DNA of 64,000 nt from positions 186,001 through 250,000 of the forward strand of contig NZ_CP150277.1 of assembly GCF_037977385.1 (NCBI RefSeq), read 5' to 3'. A program made the position numbers and the translations under genes. Positions 9,687 through 18,523 of the stretch are shown one piece after another. The DNA comes from Terribacillus sp. FSL K6-0262 (GTDB lineage Bacteria > Bacillota > Bacilli > Bacillales > Amphibacillaceae). The notes below the pieces were generated by a model. That model saw only the letters and a program-made list of their open reading frames with translations, made no database searches and was not told where the DNA came from. The stretch's first letter is position 1. Each line of letters starts with the position of its first letter.

Positions 9687-11065
9687 ATCCTAATTCCCTC
9701 CTGCTCAGAAAGAATTTCTGCAAAACTTGTATCCATGCTGTCTTGGATTTCCTGTTGCTGCTGTCTTTGCTGTCGGTCCTGCTGTCCTTCATTGTCATCC
9801 TGGAACTGCTGCTGGCTGTTTCTCTCAGGTGAGGTTGCTTGGAGCTGATCCACTCGCTCGGTAATGCTCACTTGATGAGGGGAAAACATATGCTTGAGGC
9901 TCGATATGTTGGAATCAAGCATGTCCTTCGCTTGTTTGGAAGCTGCAACGATCTGAACGGTTATATCCCCGTTCTCCCGGACCAATTTCACTTGTAAGTC
10001 ACCTAGATTGCCAGGACGAAGCTGGATCGATAATTCCTTCAATCCGTTTCTGTCCGACAGCATACCGCTGAACTTTACAGCCTGTTCCAATTTTTGGACC
10101 AGCTCTTTGCCAGCTTGCTCCGGAGCCAGGTCAGCTTGCTTAAGATGGAAAACAAGCTGCTCTTGTTTCGATACTTGAAGCGTGCTTATTTGTTTGGGAT
10201 CAAATGTCTGAAAATCTTGTTTTTGCTGTGTTGATACCGACTTGCTTGCTAAAGTTTTTTCATTGCTGCCTGCAGAGGCTTCCACAATCCGCCTGATAGC
10301 GCTCGCCATTTCTGTCAGCTTGGGCTGTGACTGCGCCTTTGACTCTTGCAATGCTGTTTGGCTTCTTGCGGACTCGCTATCCATCGTATTAGCGGCGGAT
10401 ACCAGCTTTGAAGTCTGCAATGCGGTTGATGGGTCTCGTTTATCAGAATGGGAAGATATGCCGGTAAGCATTGCCAAATCCTTTGATGAATTCTGATTGA
10501 TGCCGGCAGCATCCGTCTGATTCTTGGATGGATTTCCTGCTTTTGTTACAGCAGATGACACCATTGAGCCCGGAGGCAATGTCTGCTGCAAGGCTGCTGT
10601 GATTCCATCAGCGTTCGCTGTAGCATTGCTTCCATTCAGTTGAGCCTGTAATTCTGCAAGCTGAGTCAACATATCATCGACCGCTGATTCCTGTCCCGAT
10701 GGTTTGATATTTCGCAGAACTTGTTCCGCCTTGTCCCTTAACTGGCTTGGCAGGAATGCAGCCAAATTATTTTCCCCAAGCACTTGCCCGACAAGTTCCC
10801 ATGCATCTTCAGGCAGCTCTTTGGGTTCAAGGGATTCCCCTGAACCCATCTTATTGAAGAATGCCTCCAAAACGACTTGCATATCCTGCTTATCCTGTAA
10901 ATCCTTTATCACAGGAACGGAACTATCCGGATAGCTTATAGTCTCGTTAGCCGTGCCGGAAGCAGCTTGCTGAAACAGGCTTTGAAATAGATCACTACCA
11001 GCGGGCGTCCCCTTCTGCACATTTACAGCAGGAGCAGTCTGGAGTGAAGGAAAAGATGGGATCAT
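9683..11065 (-). CDS. fliK: Flagellar hook-length control protein FliK
   Basis: Secreted molecular ruler that triggers FlhB substrate switching. The 460-residue protein has a long low-complexity Ser/Gln/Ala-rich N-terminal and middle part and a C-terminal Flg_hook domain (LKELSIQLRPGNLGDLQVKL, followed by VQIVAASKQAKDML), ending in a Gln/Arg-rich tail. An AAGGAGGGGGAG site precedes either TTG at 11074 or ATG at 11065; the ATG was chosen but the TTG has better spacing. It overlaps the end of the motE-like gene. Confidence 0.9.
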   Translation of the reverse strand: MIPSFPSLQTAPAVNVQKGTPAGSDLFQSLFQQAASGTANETISYPDSSVPVIKDLQDKQDMQVVLEAFFNKMGSGESLEPKELPEDAWELVGQVLGENNLAAFLPSQLRDKAEQVLRNIKPSGQESAVDDMLTQLAELQAQLNGSNATANADGITAALQQTLPPGSMVSSAVTKAGNPSKNQTDAAGINQNSSKDLAMLTGISSHSDKRDPSTALQTSKLVSAANTMDSESARSQTALQESKAQSQPKLTEMASAIRRIVEASAGSNEKTLASKSVSTQQKQDFQTFDPKQISTLQVSKQEQLVFHLKQADLAPEQAGKELVQKLEQAVKFSGMLSDRNGLKELSIQLRPGNLGDLQVKLVRENGDITVQIVAASKQAKDMLDSNISSLKHMFSPHQVSITERVDQLQATSPERNSQQQFQDDNEGQQDRQQRQQQQEIQDSMDTSFAEILSEQEGIRI

Positions 11066-11066
11066 A

Positions 11067-11711
11067 TTATTCAACTTTCTCCCCCTCCTTCTCTGCTTCA
11101 TCAACCATGGCACTGGTGTAGGATGCTGCTGCCTCAGGATCCATCGCAGCCAGGATCGTCCCCCGCTTTTTACCGGAAAGCTCCTGAAGAACTCCTAAAG
11201 CCTTCTCGTTATCCAGCTTACTGATGATTGCCGCTGCTTTTTCGTCATCCATCTTACTGAAGGAGGTCGCTGCTTCCTTGTATGGCGTCGCTGCTTCTTC
11301 CTCTTCTGTTGCTCCATCTCCGGAAGTGCCTTGCGCCTTTGCGGTATTGCTTGCTGGTTCGGTGCCGTTTAGCTGATTCTGCAGTTTGACGATCTGTTGA
11401 TTGAGATCATCGATTTCTGCATTTTTTGCATCCTCGGTCTCTTTCATCATATCGATTGTTGCTTGCTGTTCCTTCAGCTGTTTTTTTAGTTTATCCGCAT
11501 CAGCGGGGCTGCTTGAAGAAGATGCAGATTCATCATTGACCATATTGCCGATGACCGGAATACCTGATGCGAGCTTTGCAACAGATACACCCGAAAATTC
11601 CAATATTGCGATAACAAGTGCTGCTGCCAGTACAACCGGCAATAAAAAATAGAGAAAGAATCCTTTTCCTTTGCCTTTCTTCTTTTGTTGATCGTTTTTT
11701 TGCTTTGCCAT
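11067..11711 (-). CDS. MotE-family flagellar protein (YlxF)
   Basis: Membrane-anchored protein of the YlxF/MotE type. The 214 residues show a Lys-rich N-terminus, one membrane helix (about 18-40), a coiled-coil segment (about 75-115), and a C-terminal MgtE-N-like helical repeat (FSKMDDEKAAAIISKLDNEK, then LGVLQELSGKKRGTILAAMD). In alphaproteobacteria MotE chaperones MotC; in Bacillus the equivalent gene sits, as here, between fliJ and fliK, and its role is not settled. Confidence 0.8.
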   Translation of the reverse strand: MAKQKNDQQKKKGKGKGFFLYFLLPVVLAAALVIAILEFSGVSVAKLASGIPVIGNMVNDESASSSSSPADADKLKKQLKEQQATIDMMKETEDAKNAEIDDLNQQIVKLQNQLNGTEPASNTAKAQGTSGDGATEEEEAATPYKEAATSFSKMDDEKAAAIISKLDNEKALGVLQELSGKKRGTILAAMDPEAAASYTSAMVDEAEKEGEKVE

Positions 11712-11714
11712 ATC

Positions 11715-12161
11715 CTATCGTGCTCCATTTGCTAAGAATTGGCGGATTGATATGTCATCCATCTGCCTTTTTTCTTCATCCTGCAGTTTCCGCCATGCTT
11801 CCTGCCGCTTCTTTTCCAGAAGCTTTTCGATTTTTTTCACTTCGATATAAGCTTCCGAAAGCAGTTCCTGCTTTTCCATCATGGCGTTGCGAGCAAATTG
11901 TACTGCTATCTGGGCCCGGTCTATCTGCCGGTTGATCGATTCCAGGAAGGCATGATGTTCGGATAACCGCTGGATAGGAACAGAAGCTGCCAAGCCTTTT
12001 GACAGCTGCTCTTCAGCACCTTCTTTTTTCTTGAGCAGCTCATATAAAGTCGTTGCCGCTGATTCGAACTGCTGCTGCTTCTCCGCAAAGGCCTGCTGTG
12101 CTGCTTTACGCTCACGCTCTTTCATACGCAGGATTTTTTCGAAAATCTTCGTGTCGGCCAT
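11715..12161 (-). CDS. fliJ: Flagellar export protein FliJ
   Basis: Stalk-like coiled-coil protein of the FliHIJ ATPase complex. The 148 residues are almost entirely helical and charged (KILRMKERERKAAQQAFAEK and similar heptad-rich stretches), with no membrane segment. It lies 4 bp downstream of fliI. Sequence conservation in this family is weak, so the call rests on predicted coiled coil, length and neighbours. Confidence 0.88.
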   Translation of the reverse strand: MADTKIFEKILRMKERERKAAQQAFAEKQQQFESAATTLYELLKKKEGAEEQLSKGLAASVPIQRLSEHHAFLESINRQIDRAQIAVQFARNAMMEKQELLSEAYIEVKKIEKLLEKKRQEAWRKLQDEEKRQMDDISIRQFLANGAR

Positions 12162-12165
12162 CAGA

Positions 12166-13476
12166 TCATTCCTTTCCTATCAGCTGCCTCATTTGCTGAA
12201 TTGCGTCTGGACGACTTGTAAACTCATGCATCCCTTGCTTAAGGAAATCGAGAATCGGTTTTTGATAGCTGATTGCTTCATCGATTTCTTTATTCGTGCC
12301 TTTCTTATAAGCCCCGATTTGAATCAATTCCCGATTCTCTTCATATAGGGCCAGCAGCGTCCGAAGCCGCTGTGCGAGCCGATACACTTCTTCATCGGTG
12401 ATTTGCGGCATGACCCGGCTGATTGATTTGAGAACATTCAGCGCCGGGAATTGTCCTTGCTCCGCCAATTTCCGATCCAGGACAAAGTGTCCATCCAAAA
12501 TGCCTCGCACCGTATCCGCTATCGGTTCATTCATGTCGTCTCCATCTACAAGCACGGTATAAAATGCTGTAATAGCACCTGTTTCATTCGTCCCCGTGCG
12601 TTCGAGCAGCTTAGGCAGGGCAGCGAAGACAGATGGCGTATACCCTTTTGTGGTGGGCGGCTCACCAGAAGCAAGGCCAATTTCCCGCTGTGCCATCGCC
12701 ACCCGGGTGACCGAATCCATCATCAAGTTGACATGCATTCCTTGATCGCGGAAATATTCACAGATCGCCGTTGCAGTGTACGCACCCTTAATTCGCATCA
12801 GGGCAGGCTGATCGGATGTCGCCACAACGATGATCGATCTTTTGATGCCTTCCTCACCTAAATCCTTTTCAATGAACTCACGCACTTCTCTTCCGCGCTC
12901 TCCTATCAAGGCAATGACATTGACATCGGCACTTGATTTGCGAGCTATCATCCCAAGAAGGGTGCTTTTGCCCACTCCGCTTCCGGCGAAAATACCGACG
13001 CGTTGTCCTCGACCGACCGTCAAAAGGCTGTCGATCACACGCACACCTGTTTCGAGCGGTTCCAGGATTCGCGGCCTCGTCATCGGATTCGGCGGATTCC
13101 GGTCCGTCGTAAAGGATTTCAATCCTTTCGGGAGCATGCTGCCATTCAATGGCTGACCCAACGGATCGATGATGCTGCCGATCAATCCATGGCCTATCTT
13201 GATTGACAATGGTGAACCGGTTGCTTCAACCAAGCAGCCAGGCCCGACATCCTTCAACGGTGCAAATGGCATCAGCAGCACTTTCTCGTCATCGAAGCCT
13301 ACCACCTCGGCCAGGAATCTTTCTTCGGAAGCCGAAGATGGATGGATATAACATATTTCCCCGACACTGGTCACCGGTCCATGCGACTCAATCAGCAACC
13401 CGACGACTCTGTGAATCCTTCCGTATCGTTTGTAGGTATCCAAATTATCCAATTCATTTATGTATCGTCCGAGCAT
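12166..13476 (-). CDS. fliI: Flagellar export ATPase FliI
   Basis: F1-beta-like ATPase that unfolds and feeds substrates to the export gate. The 436 residues include an N-terminal beta-barrel, Walker A (GIFAGSGVGKST at about 160-171), the ALIGERGREVREF segment, Walker B (VNLMMDSVTR) and the SGEPPTTKGYTPSVF signature of type III ATPases. Its start codon overlaps the fliH stop by one base (TGATG). Confidence 0.97.
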   Translation of the reverse strand: MLGRYINELDNLDTYKRYGRIHRVVGLLIESHGPVTSVGEICYIHPSSASEERFLAEVVGFDDEKVLLMPFAPLKDVGPGCLVEATGSPLSIKIGHGLIGSIIDPLGQPLNGSMLPKGLKSFTTDRNPPNPMTRPRILEPLETGVRVIDSLLTVGRGQRVGIFAGSGVGKSTLLGMIARKSSADVNVIALIGERGREVREFIEKDLGEEGIKRSIIVVATSDQPALMRIKGAYTATAICEYFRDQGMHVNLMMDSVTRVAMAQREIGLASGEPPTTKGYTPSVFAALPKLLERTGTNETGAITAFYTVLVDGDDMNEPIADTVRGILDGHFVLDRKLAEQGQFPALNVLKSISRVMPQITDEEVYRLAQRLRTLLALYEENRELIQIGAYKKGTNKEIDEAISYQKPILDFLKQGMHEFTSRPDAIQQMRQLIGKE

Positions 13477-14231
13477 CAGTCCGCTTCCTCTCGCCTTAGC
13501 TCAAAGAGCTTCTCCCGAAGGACAGCCAGCTGCGAATCGATGCTTGCATCAATTCTTCCATGCTTGGTTTCCAGGATACAGCCGCCAGACGGCAAATCAT
13601 GCTGCGGCATGATCATGAGCTCGAAATCCTTGCCTGTCAGCAAAGCCAGCTCCTCTTTTTGCTGGAGGACAAGCTCATAGCTGTCTGGATGGACATAAAG
13701 ACGTAAATCGCTGCGCTCCTTCCAGTCGGCAATCGCGCCTTTTACAAGTGCCAAATAGCTTTCCGGATCAGCTGTCAATGTCTGATGCATGATTTTTTCC
13801 GCCAATTTCAGCCCAAGATCCAATAAAGCATCCTCACTTGCTTCGACTGTTTCTTTATAATCCTGCTGAGCCAGCTCGACAAGCTGCTTTGCTTCTTCGA
13901 GCTTTGATTCATACGATTGCAGCCCTTCTTGCTGTCCGGCAGCAAAGCCCTTCTGATATCCCTCGAGCTGAGCTTGTTCCATCAAATCCCGCTTTTGCGA
14001 CTCCCATTGACTTCGCTCTTTTTCAACTGCCTGCCTTGCGGAAGTCAATATCTGCTCCGCTTCGTCTTTTGCATCCTTTATATGCTGCTGGCACCGCTCT
14101 TTCTCTGCTTGCCAGGATGCTGTGTCCTCAGTATCATCCCCGGTCTCCAGTGTCAGCTTGACCGGCCTGATATCAATCACTTTCGATTCCTTCACTGATA
14201 CGGATTGCCAAATATTAGACAATGATGTCAT
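13476..14231 (-). CDS. fliH: Flagellar assembly protein FliH
   Basis: Negative regulator and peripheral stalk of FliI. The 251 residues have a Gln/Glu-rich coiled-coil middle (about 40-130) with a GFAAGQQEG segment resembling the glycine-repeat region of the family, and a C-terminal V-ATPase-E-like domain. The start overlaps the fliG stop by 17 bp. Identification is helped by position, as the family diverges quickly. Confidence 0.92.
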   Translation of the reverse strand: MTSLSNIWQSVSVKESKVIDIRPVKLTLETGDDTEDTASWQAEKERCQQHIKDAKDEAEQILTSARQAVEKERSQWESQKRDLMEQAQLEGYQKGFAAGQQEGLQSYESKLEEAKQLVELAQQDYKETVEASEDALLDLGLKLAEKIMHQTLTADPESYLALVKGAIADWKERSDLRLYVHPDSYELVLQQKEELALLTGKDFELMIMPQHDLPSGGCILETKHGRIDASIDSQLAVLREKLFELRREEAD

Positions 14232-15228
14232 CTCCTCCGCCGCGGGATATGATTATCTCGCCGACTTCCTCCAAACGCCGGATGACGGATACGATACGGC
14301 TTTGCGCTTCTTCTACATCTTTCAGACGGACAGGTCCCATGAATTCCATCTCCTCTTTGAATGTCTGCACCATCCTGTCAGACATATTCTGGAATACAAT
14401 GTCTTTCACTTCGTCGCTCGCCACTTTCAAAGATAGCTTCAGATCATCATTCTCAACCTCGCGTATGACACGCTGAATGGCGCGGTTATCCAATGTGACG
14501 ATATCTTCAAAGATGAACATACGTTTCTTGATTTCCTCGGCAAGCTCGGGATCCTGAACTTCCAATTCATCCAATATCGTCCTTTCGGTGCTTCGATCCA
14601 CACCGTTAAGCACTTCTACCACTGCCTGGATACCACCGGTCTGTGTGAAATCCTGTGTAGCGGTAGTGGATAAATTCTTTTCGAGAATCTGCTCGACCTG
14701 ACTGATGATTTCTGGTGATGTACTGCTCATCGTGGCAATACGCTTTGCCACATCTGCCTGCATATCCTGCGGCAATTCAGACAATATCTGACCGGATTGC
14801 TCTGGCTCCAAATAGGAAAGTACCAGTGCTATGGTCTGCGGATGCTCATTTTGGATGAAGTTAAGAATTTGTGTCGGATCTGCCTTTCTTGCAAAATCAA
14901 AAGGTCTTACTTGCAGCGTGGAAGTCAGCCTGTTCATGATTGCAGCAGCTTCTTCTGCTCCCAGAGCTTTTTCCAGAATCGTTTTTGCATATGCGATTCC
15001 GCCTTGGGATATATAATCCTGTGCAATGGCTATCTGATGAAATTGATCTATTATCGATTCTTTCTCTGCGCTGTCCACTTTCTTTACAGAAGAAATCTCC
15101 AATGACATTTTTTCGATTTCTTCTTCTGTCAGATGCTTATATACATTCGCAGCCGTATCAGCTCCAAGAGAGATCATCAAGATCGCTGCTTTTTGTTTTC
15201 CTGTCAAACGTCCTTTCACAGCTGCCAT
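14215..15228 (-). CDS. fliG: Flagellar motor switch protein FliG
   Basis: C-ring protein that contacts the stator and transmits torque. The 337 residues have the N-terminal FliF-binding domain (LTGKQKAAILMISLGAD), the middle domain with the EHPQ motif (FIQNEHPQTIALVLSYLEPE), and the C-terminal torque domain with charged residues in MFIFEDIVTLDNRAIQRVIR. Length is typical. Confidence 0.97.
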   Translation of the reverse strand: MAAVKGRLTGKQKAAILMISLGADTAANVYKHLTEEEIEKMSLEISSVKKVDSAEKESIIDQFHQIAIAQDYISQGGIAYAKTILEKALGAEEAAAIMNRLTSTLQVRPFDFARKADPTQILNFIQNEHPQTIALVLSYLEPEQSGQILSELPQDMQADVAKRIATMSSTSPEIISQVEQILEKNLSTTATQDFTQTGGIQAVVEVLNGVDRSTERTILDELEVQDPELAEEIKKRMFIFEDIVTLDNRAIQRVIREVENDDLKLSLKVASDEVKDIVFQNMSDRMVQTFKEEMEFMGPVRLKDVEEAQSRIVSVIRRLEEVGEIIISRGGGDDIIV

Positions 15229-15243
15229 TCCTTCATTGCTCCT

Positions 15244-16860
15244 TTAATCTTCAGCCATCCAGCTTCGCAGCAGTTTGGCGAAGTCTTCTGGTGACTCTTT
15301 CGCTAATTTTTCCAATTGTTTTTGTTTCAATGTCGCTTCCGTTTCCGGTGTATCCTCTATTTCTTCAACCACAATTGGTTCTGGTGCCACTTGATCCTCC
15401 AGCAATTCGTCCTCATCTTCTTCCTGATTCCTCCTGGAACGGATAAGCATGAATACGAGTACTGCTACCGCGGCCAATAGGACACCGCCGGCAACATATG
15501 CCCATACTGGTATTCCGGAACCTGCTGCATCATCTGATTGTGCGCTTTGATTGTCAGCAAATGGCTGGAATACGACGGAGACACTGTTTTCCGGATTGAT
15601 TGCCTCTGCAGCTTCCCTATCCACAGATGTCGACACGATCGAGTTCAGGATGGAGGTGATGCTGTCTTCTACTTGGGTTTGCTCTTGCTGCGTCAGCTGT
15701 TCAGCTTCCCCGTTTTCTCCAGTGGCATTCTTATTGCTGTCAACCGCGACTTGAATTCCGATATCGCGGATGCTGTAAGGACTTTCCGTTATTTCTTTCT
15801 TGATCTTATTGAACTCATAATTGACGGATTCTTTGACATTATTGTAGGCTCCATCGCCAGCTGCTTCATCTTCAGCAGCTACATTCGGCACCTCTTCTTC
15901 ACCGGTCCCGGCCACTCCGCCGTTTTCTGCCGGTTCGCCTTCATACGTCTCTGTGATAGTCTCCACACTGACCGGCAAGCCTTCATTATTTTCTTCATCG
16001 ACAGGCTCCACAAGTTCTTCCGTACGTGTCTCCTGGTCGAAATCGATATCCGTTGTCACGGATACGCGGACATTATCAGCTCCGACCATGGCTGCAAGCA
16101 TTTGTTGCACACGCTGCTGAATCCCTTGTTCGACTTCCTTTTTGATGCCCATTTGGTTTGTATAGGCATCCCCGCCTGCTTGTGCCGTTTCCATGTTTAT
16201 GTACTCAAAATCTTGGTTCGTTATGACGATGTTTTCTTCCGGAAGATTCGGTACGGTCTTGGATACCAGACGATACATCGCTTCTACTTGACTAGGCTCA
16301 AAATGGTACCCAGTCTCTGTGTTCAGTACAATGGAAGCCGATGCCTCTTCCTGTTCATCCGTGACAAAAACAGGATCCGAGGGCTTATTTATCATGACAT
16401 CCGCACTCTTGATACCGTCTATATTGGTCAATAATGTGGATAATTCCGTTTGAAGGGCATCAAGTTTGATCACATCGAATTCATTATCCGTCATACCCCA
16501 TGAAGCATTGTTGCTGAAGAACGAATAATCGATGCTGCCTGTTTCCGGCAGCCCTTCTGCCGCTAAATCAACGAGCAGCCCTTCTGCCTGTTTATCCGGA
16601 ACAAGGATGGTGGTCCCATTTCCCTCGAGTTCATATTTAACACCTTGTGCGTCCAGCTCTTCCTTGATCTTGCCAGCTTCCTGGGCAGAAAGATCTTTAT
16701 ACAAAGGCACCATCGTCTCTTTCGTAGCAAAATATGAACTGATACCGATGATTAAAACAAGTACGATCGGGGTACATATCAACAGTGCCTTTTGCCAAAC
16801 TGGTCTTGTCTGCCAGAAATTAGTTATCTTTTCTTTGTAACTTGCAATTCGCTGATTCAT
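15244..16860 (-). CDS. fliF: Flagellar MS-ring protein FliF
   Basis: Forms the membrane/supramembrane ring that nucleates basal body assembly. The 538 residues have membrane helices at about 25-45 and 450-470, two ring-building motif regions between them, an acidic Glu/Gly-rich insert (about 300-350), and a C-terminal FliG-binding tail ending LAKESPEDFAKLLRSWMAED. ATG at 16860 was chosen for the GGGGG site 6 nt upstream; an in-frame upstream codon at 16878 lacks one. Confidence 0.96.
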   Translation of the reverse strand: MNQRIASYKEKITNFWQTRPVWQKALLICTPIVLVLIIGISSYFATKETMVPLYKDLSAQEAGKIKEELDAQGVKYELEGNGTTILVPDKQAEGLLVDLAAEGLPETGSIDYSFFSNNASWGMTDNEFDVIKLDALQTELSTLLTNIDGIKSADVMINKPSDPVFVTDEQEEASASIVLNTETGYHFEPSQVEAMYRLVSKTVPNLPEENIVITNQDFEYINMETAQAGGDAYTNQMGIKKEVEQGIQQRVQQMLAAMVGADNVRVSVTTDIDFDQETRTEELVEPVDEENNEGLPVSVETITETYEGEPAENGGVAGTGEEEVPNVAAEDEAAGDGAYNNVKESVNYEFNKIKKEITESPYSIRDIGIQVAVDSNKNATGENGEAEQLTQQEQTQVEDSITSILNSIVSTSVDREAAEAINPENSVSVVFQPFADNQSAQSDDAAGSGIPVWAYVAGGVLLAAVAVLVFMLIRSRRNQEEDEDELLEDQVAPEPIVVEEIEDTPETEATLKQKQLEKLAKESPEDFAKLLRSWMAED

Positions 16861-16938
16861 CTGGTTCCCCCAAAGCATAGGTCAAATTCATAATAAAAGC
16901 ATATCTACTTTGACTGAGGATAGATTACCATCCTTATT

Positions 16939-17238
16939 CTACATAGACATGCGCATCATTTCAGTATAAGCATCGATTGCTTTCTTTTGCACTTGGACTG
17001 CCGCGTCCATTGCTACACTTGCTTTTTGAGACGCAATCATAACATCGTGCAGGTTATCCACTTTTCCCGCAGCAAGGGCCTGTGTCATCTTATCGGATTC
17101 CTGCTGCGTTTCATTCAAGCTTTCAATTGCGGATTTCAAGCTCTCCGTGAAGCTTGCTTGCGCCTCGGCTGGTGTCGACTGCTTTACTGCAGTAAGACTG
17201 TTGGTTCCTGCCAGGCCGCTGATCCCTTCAATTGCCAT
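16939..17238 (-). CDS. fliE: Flagellar hook-basal body protein FliE
   Basis: Junction protein between the MS ring and the rod; the first rod-type export substrate. The 99 residues contain the family C-terminus (DNLHDVMIASQKASVAMDAA, then VQVQKKAIDAYTEMMRMSM). A 60-bp spacer follows before fliF. It lies in the canonical flgB-flgC-fliE-fliF order. Confidence 0.96.
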   Translation of the reverse strand: MAIEGISGLAGTNSLTAVKQSTPAEAQASFTESLKSAIESLNETQQESDKMTQALAAGKVDNLHDVMIASQKASVAMDAAVQVQKKAIDAYTEMMRMSM

Positions 17239-17251
17239 TTGTCACCCTCCT

Positions 17252-17707
17252 CTATTTTCCGATTTCCAAAGCTTTCTGAAGCATACCTTTTGTTGCATTC
17301 ATTGCCGTGACGTTAGCTTCATACGATCTGGTAGCGCTAATAAGATCAGTCATTTCCCGTAATGGATCGACATTCGGCATTGCTACATATCCTTCTTCGT
17401 TCGCATCAGGTGAAGCAGGGTTATATACCATCTCGAACGCTGTGTCGTCTTCCGTGATTTCCGAAACCCTGACACCGCCGGAGCCACCTTTACCTCCTTG
17501 AGCCCGTTGCAGAAAGGAAGAAAAACCATTTGTATCCTTGGATTCCAGGGAAACCATTTTCCGTCTGTACGGAACATAATTTCCATCTTCATCAATGGTG
17601 GCCCGTGTCGTTTCAGCATTCGCGATATTGGATGACACAACATCCATACGCAGCCGCTGGGCCGTCAGCGCGCTAGCGCTTGTATTCAAGGAAGAGAAAA
17701 TAGTCAA
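17252..17707 (-). CDS. flgC: Flagellar proximal rod protein FlgC
   Basis: Proximal rod subunit. The 151 residues have the rod motif at the N-terminus (SALTAQRLRMDVVSSNIANA) and the matching C-terminal helix (DLISATRSYEANVTAMNATK). Start choice: a strong AAAGGAGG lies 9 nt before TTG at 17707, which gives the family-like MTIFSSLNTSASALTAQR; the in-frame TTG two codons earlier is too close to the site. So this is a TTG start. Confidence 0.95.
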   Translation of the reverse strand: MTIFSSLNTSASALTAQRLRMDVVSSNIANAETTRATIDEDGNYVPYRRKMVSLESKDTNGFSSFLQRAQGGKGGSGGVRVSEITEDDTAFEMVYNPASPDANEEGYVAMPNVDPLREMTDLISATRSYEANVTAMNATKGMLQKALEIGK

Positions 17708-17709
17708 AA

Positions 17710-18108
17710 TCAATTACCTCCTTTAATGACTTTGGAAAGACTGTTAAACTTACCGCTCATTCGATCAACAAGTGCTTGATAGTATAATTGGTTATCCGCT
17801 AATTCGGACATTTCCTTATCTATATCCACATTGTTGCCGCTATTCGTATAAGAGGTGCCTTCCTTTTTTGTCACCTGGAATTCAGATGTGTCAGTCGTAC
17901 TGCCAAACGCAAGATGTTTAGGATTCGTACGCTTCGCAGTGAATGCAGAATCCATTGTGTCCTGCAGCGTTTCTTTAAAAGAAACGGTTTCCGCTTTATA
18001 TCCGGGTGTATCAGCATTCGCTATATTATTGGCAATGGTTTGATTTTTTAGATTGGCATAATCCAGTGAACGATCCAATGCTTGAATCGTTTTGCCATAT
18101 AGGTCCAT
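17710..18108 (-). CDS. flgB: Flagellar proximal rod protein FlgB
   Basis: First gene of the fla/che operon and a proximal rod subunit. The 132 residues carry the rod-family N-terminus (KNQTIANNIANADTPGYKAE) and the C-terminal helix (ADNQLYYQALVDRMSGKFNS). A GGGAGGGG ribosome site precedes the ATG. The promoter at 18166-18194 leaves a 5' UTR of about 50 nt. Confidence 0.96.
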   Translation of the reverse strand: MDLYGKTIQALDRSLDYANLKNQTIANNIANADTPGYKAETVSFKETLQDTMDSAFTAKRTNPKHLAFGSTTDTSEFQVTKKEGTSYTNSGNNVDIDKEMSELADNQLYYQALVDRMSGKFNSLSKVIKGGN

Positions 18109-18165
18109 TGTTACCCCTCCCAGAGTGCTATGTATGCCGTCGAATCAGCTCTAATGTACACGATT

Positions 18166-18194
18166 ATTGTATTGAAAGGAGGAAGTTATGTCTA
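18166..18194 (-). promoter_or_regulatory. SigA-type promoter of the fla/che operon
   Basis: On the minus strand TAGACA (18194-18189) and TACAAT (18171-18166) are separated by 17 bp, each five of six matches to SigA consensus. It sits about 58 nt upstream of the flgB ATG, with no other good match in this gap. A terminator separates it from codY, so this is the likely main promoter of the operon. Confidence 0.7.
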
Positions 18195-18207
18195 TATGTT
18201 CTATGAT

Positions 18208-18222
18208 AATTTTCTTATATTT
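18208..18222. promoter_or_regulatory. CodY-box-like sequence upstream of the fla/che promoter
   Basis: AATTTTCTTATATTT matches the CodY box AATTTTCWGAAAATT at 12 of 15 positions. It lies 14 bp upstream of the -35 hexamer of the flgB promoter. CodY is reported to bind the fla/che promoter region in B. subtilis, and codY is the neighbouring gene here. In AT-rich DNA a three-mismatch hit can arise by chance. Confidence 0.35.
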
Positions 18223-18483
18223 GTAAAAATGGTCTAAGCATACTAAAACTTTTAACCTATTAAACATACATTTAATTACAGTTTTGACCGTATTTTAGAT
18301 GTTAACTTTTTTGATGACATGATTAAAGCCTACTAAAGTTGATTCATATCCCGGTTTTTTTCCTTTCTGCACCAGAAAAACTAAATATATTTTACTACTC
18401 CCCCGAACGGAAAACGCGCGTTTTTTTGAAAGGGCTTTCTATTACATGAAATAAATATAGTATAAGAGTCATGAATAGCCACA

Positions 18484-18523
18484 AAAAAAGGGAAACAGGC
18501 TTTTTGGCCTGCTTCCCTTTTGA
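18484..18523 (-). terminator. Rho-independent terminator after codY
   Basis: Minus strand reads AAAAGGGAAGCAGGC, a CAAAAA loop, then GCCTGTTTCCC followed by a run of eight T. The stem is long and the T-run is clean, so codY transcription should stop before flgB. Confidence 0.88.

Larger units (their letters stand above)
18109..18482 (-). promoter_or_regulatory. codY-flgB intergenic control region of the fla/che operon
   Basis: About 370 bp of AT-rich, gene-free DNA between the codY terminator and flgB. It contains a SigA-type promoter, a CodY-box-like sequence directly upstream of it, and a 14-bp perfect palindrome (AAAACGCGCGTTTT, 18411-18424). No convincing SigD (TAAA-N15-GCCGATAT) promoter was found. 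Confidence 0.6.

Noticed and set aside
15538..16434. Plus-strand open frame of about 298 codons
   Set aside because: It lies wholly antisense to fliF, has Cys/Phe/His-rich composition with no domain, and no credible ribosome site; a shadow of fliF codon use.
18109..18482. SigD promoter for the fla/che operon
   Set aside because: No TAAA-N15-GCCGATAT-like match found; the closest, ACCGGGATAT on the minus strand, has no -35 at the right distance.
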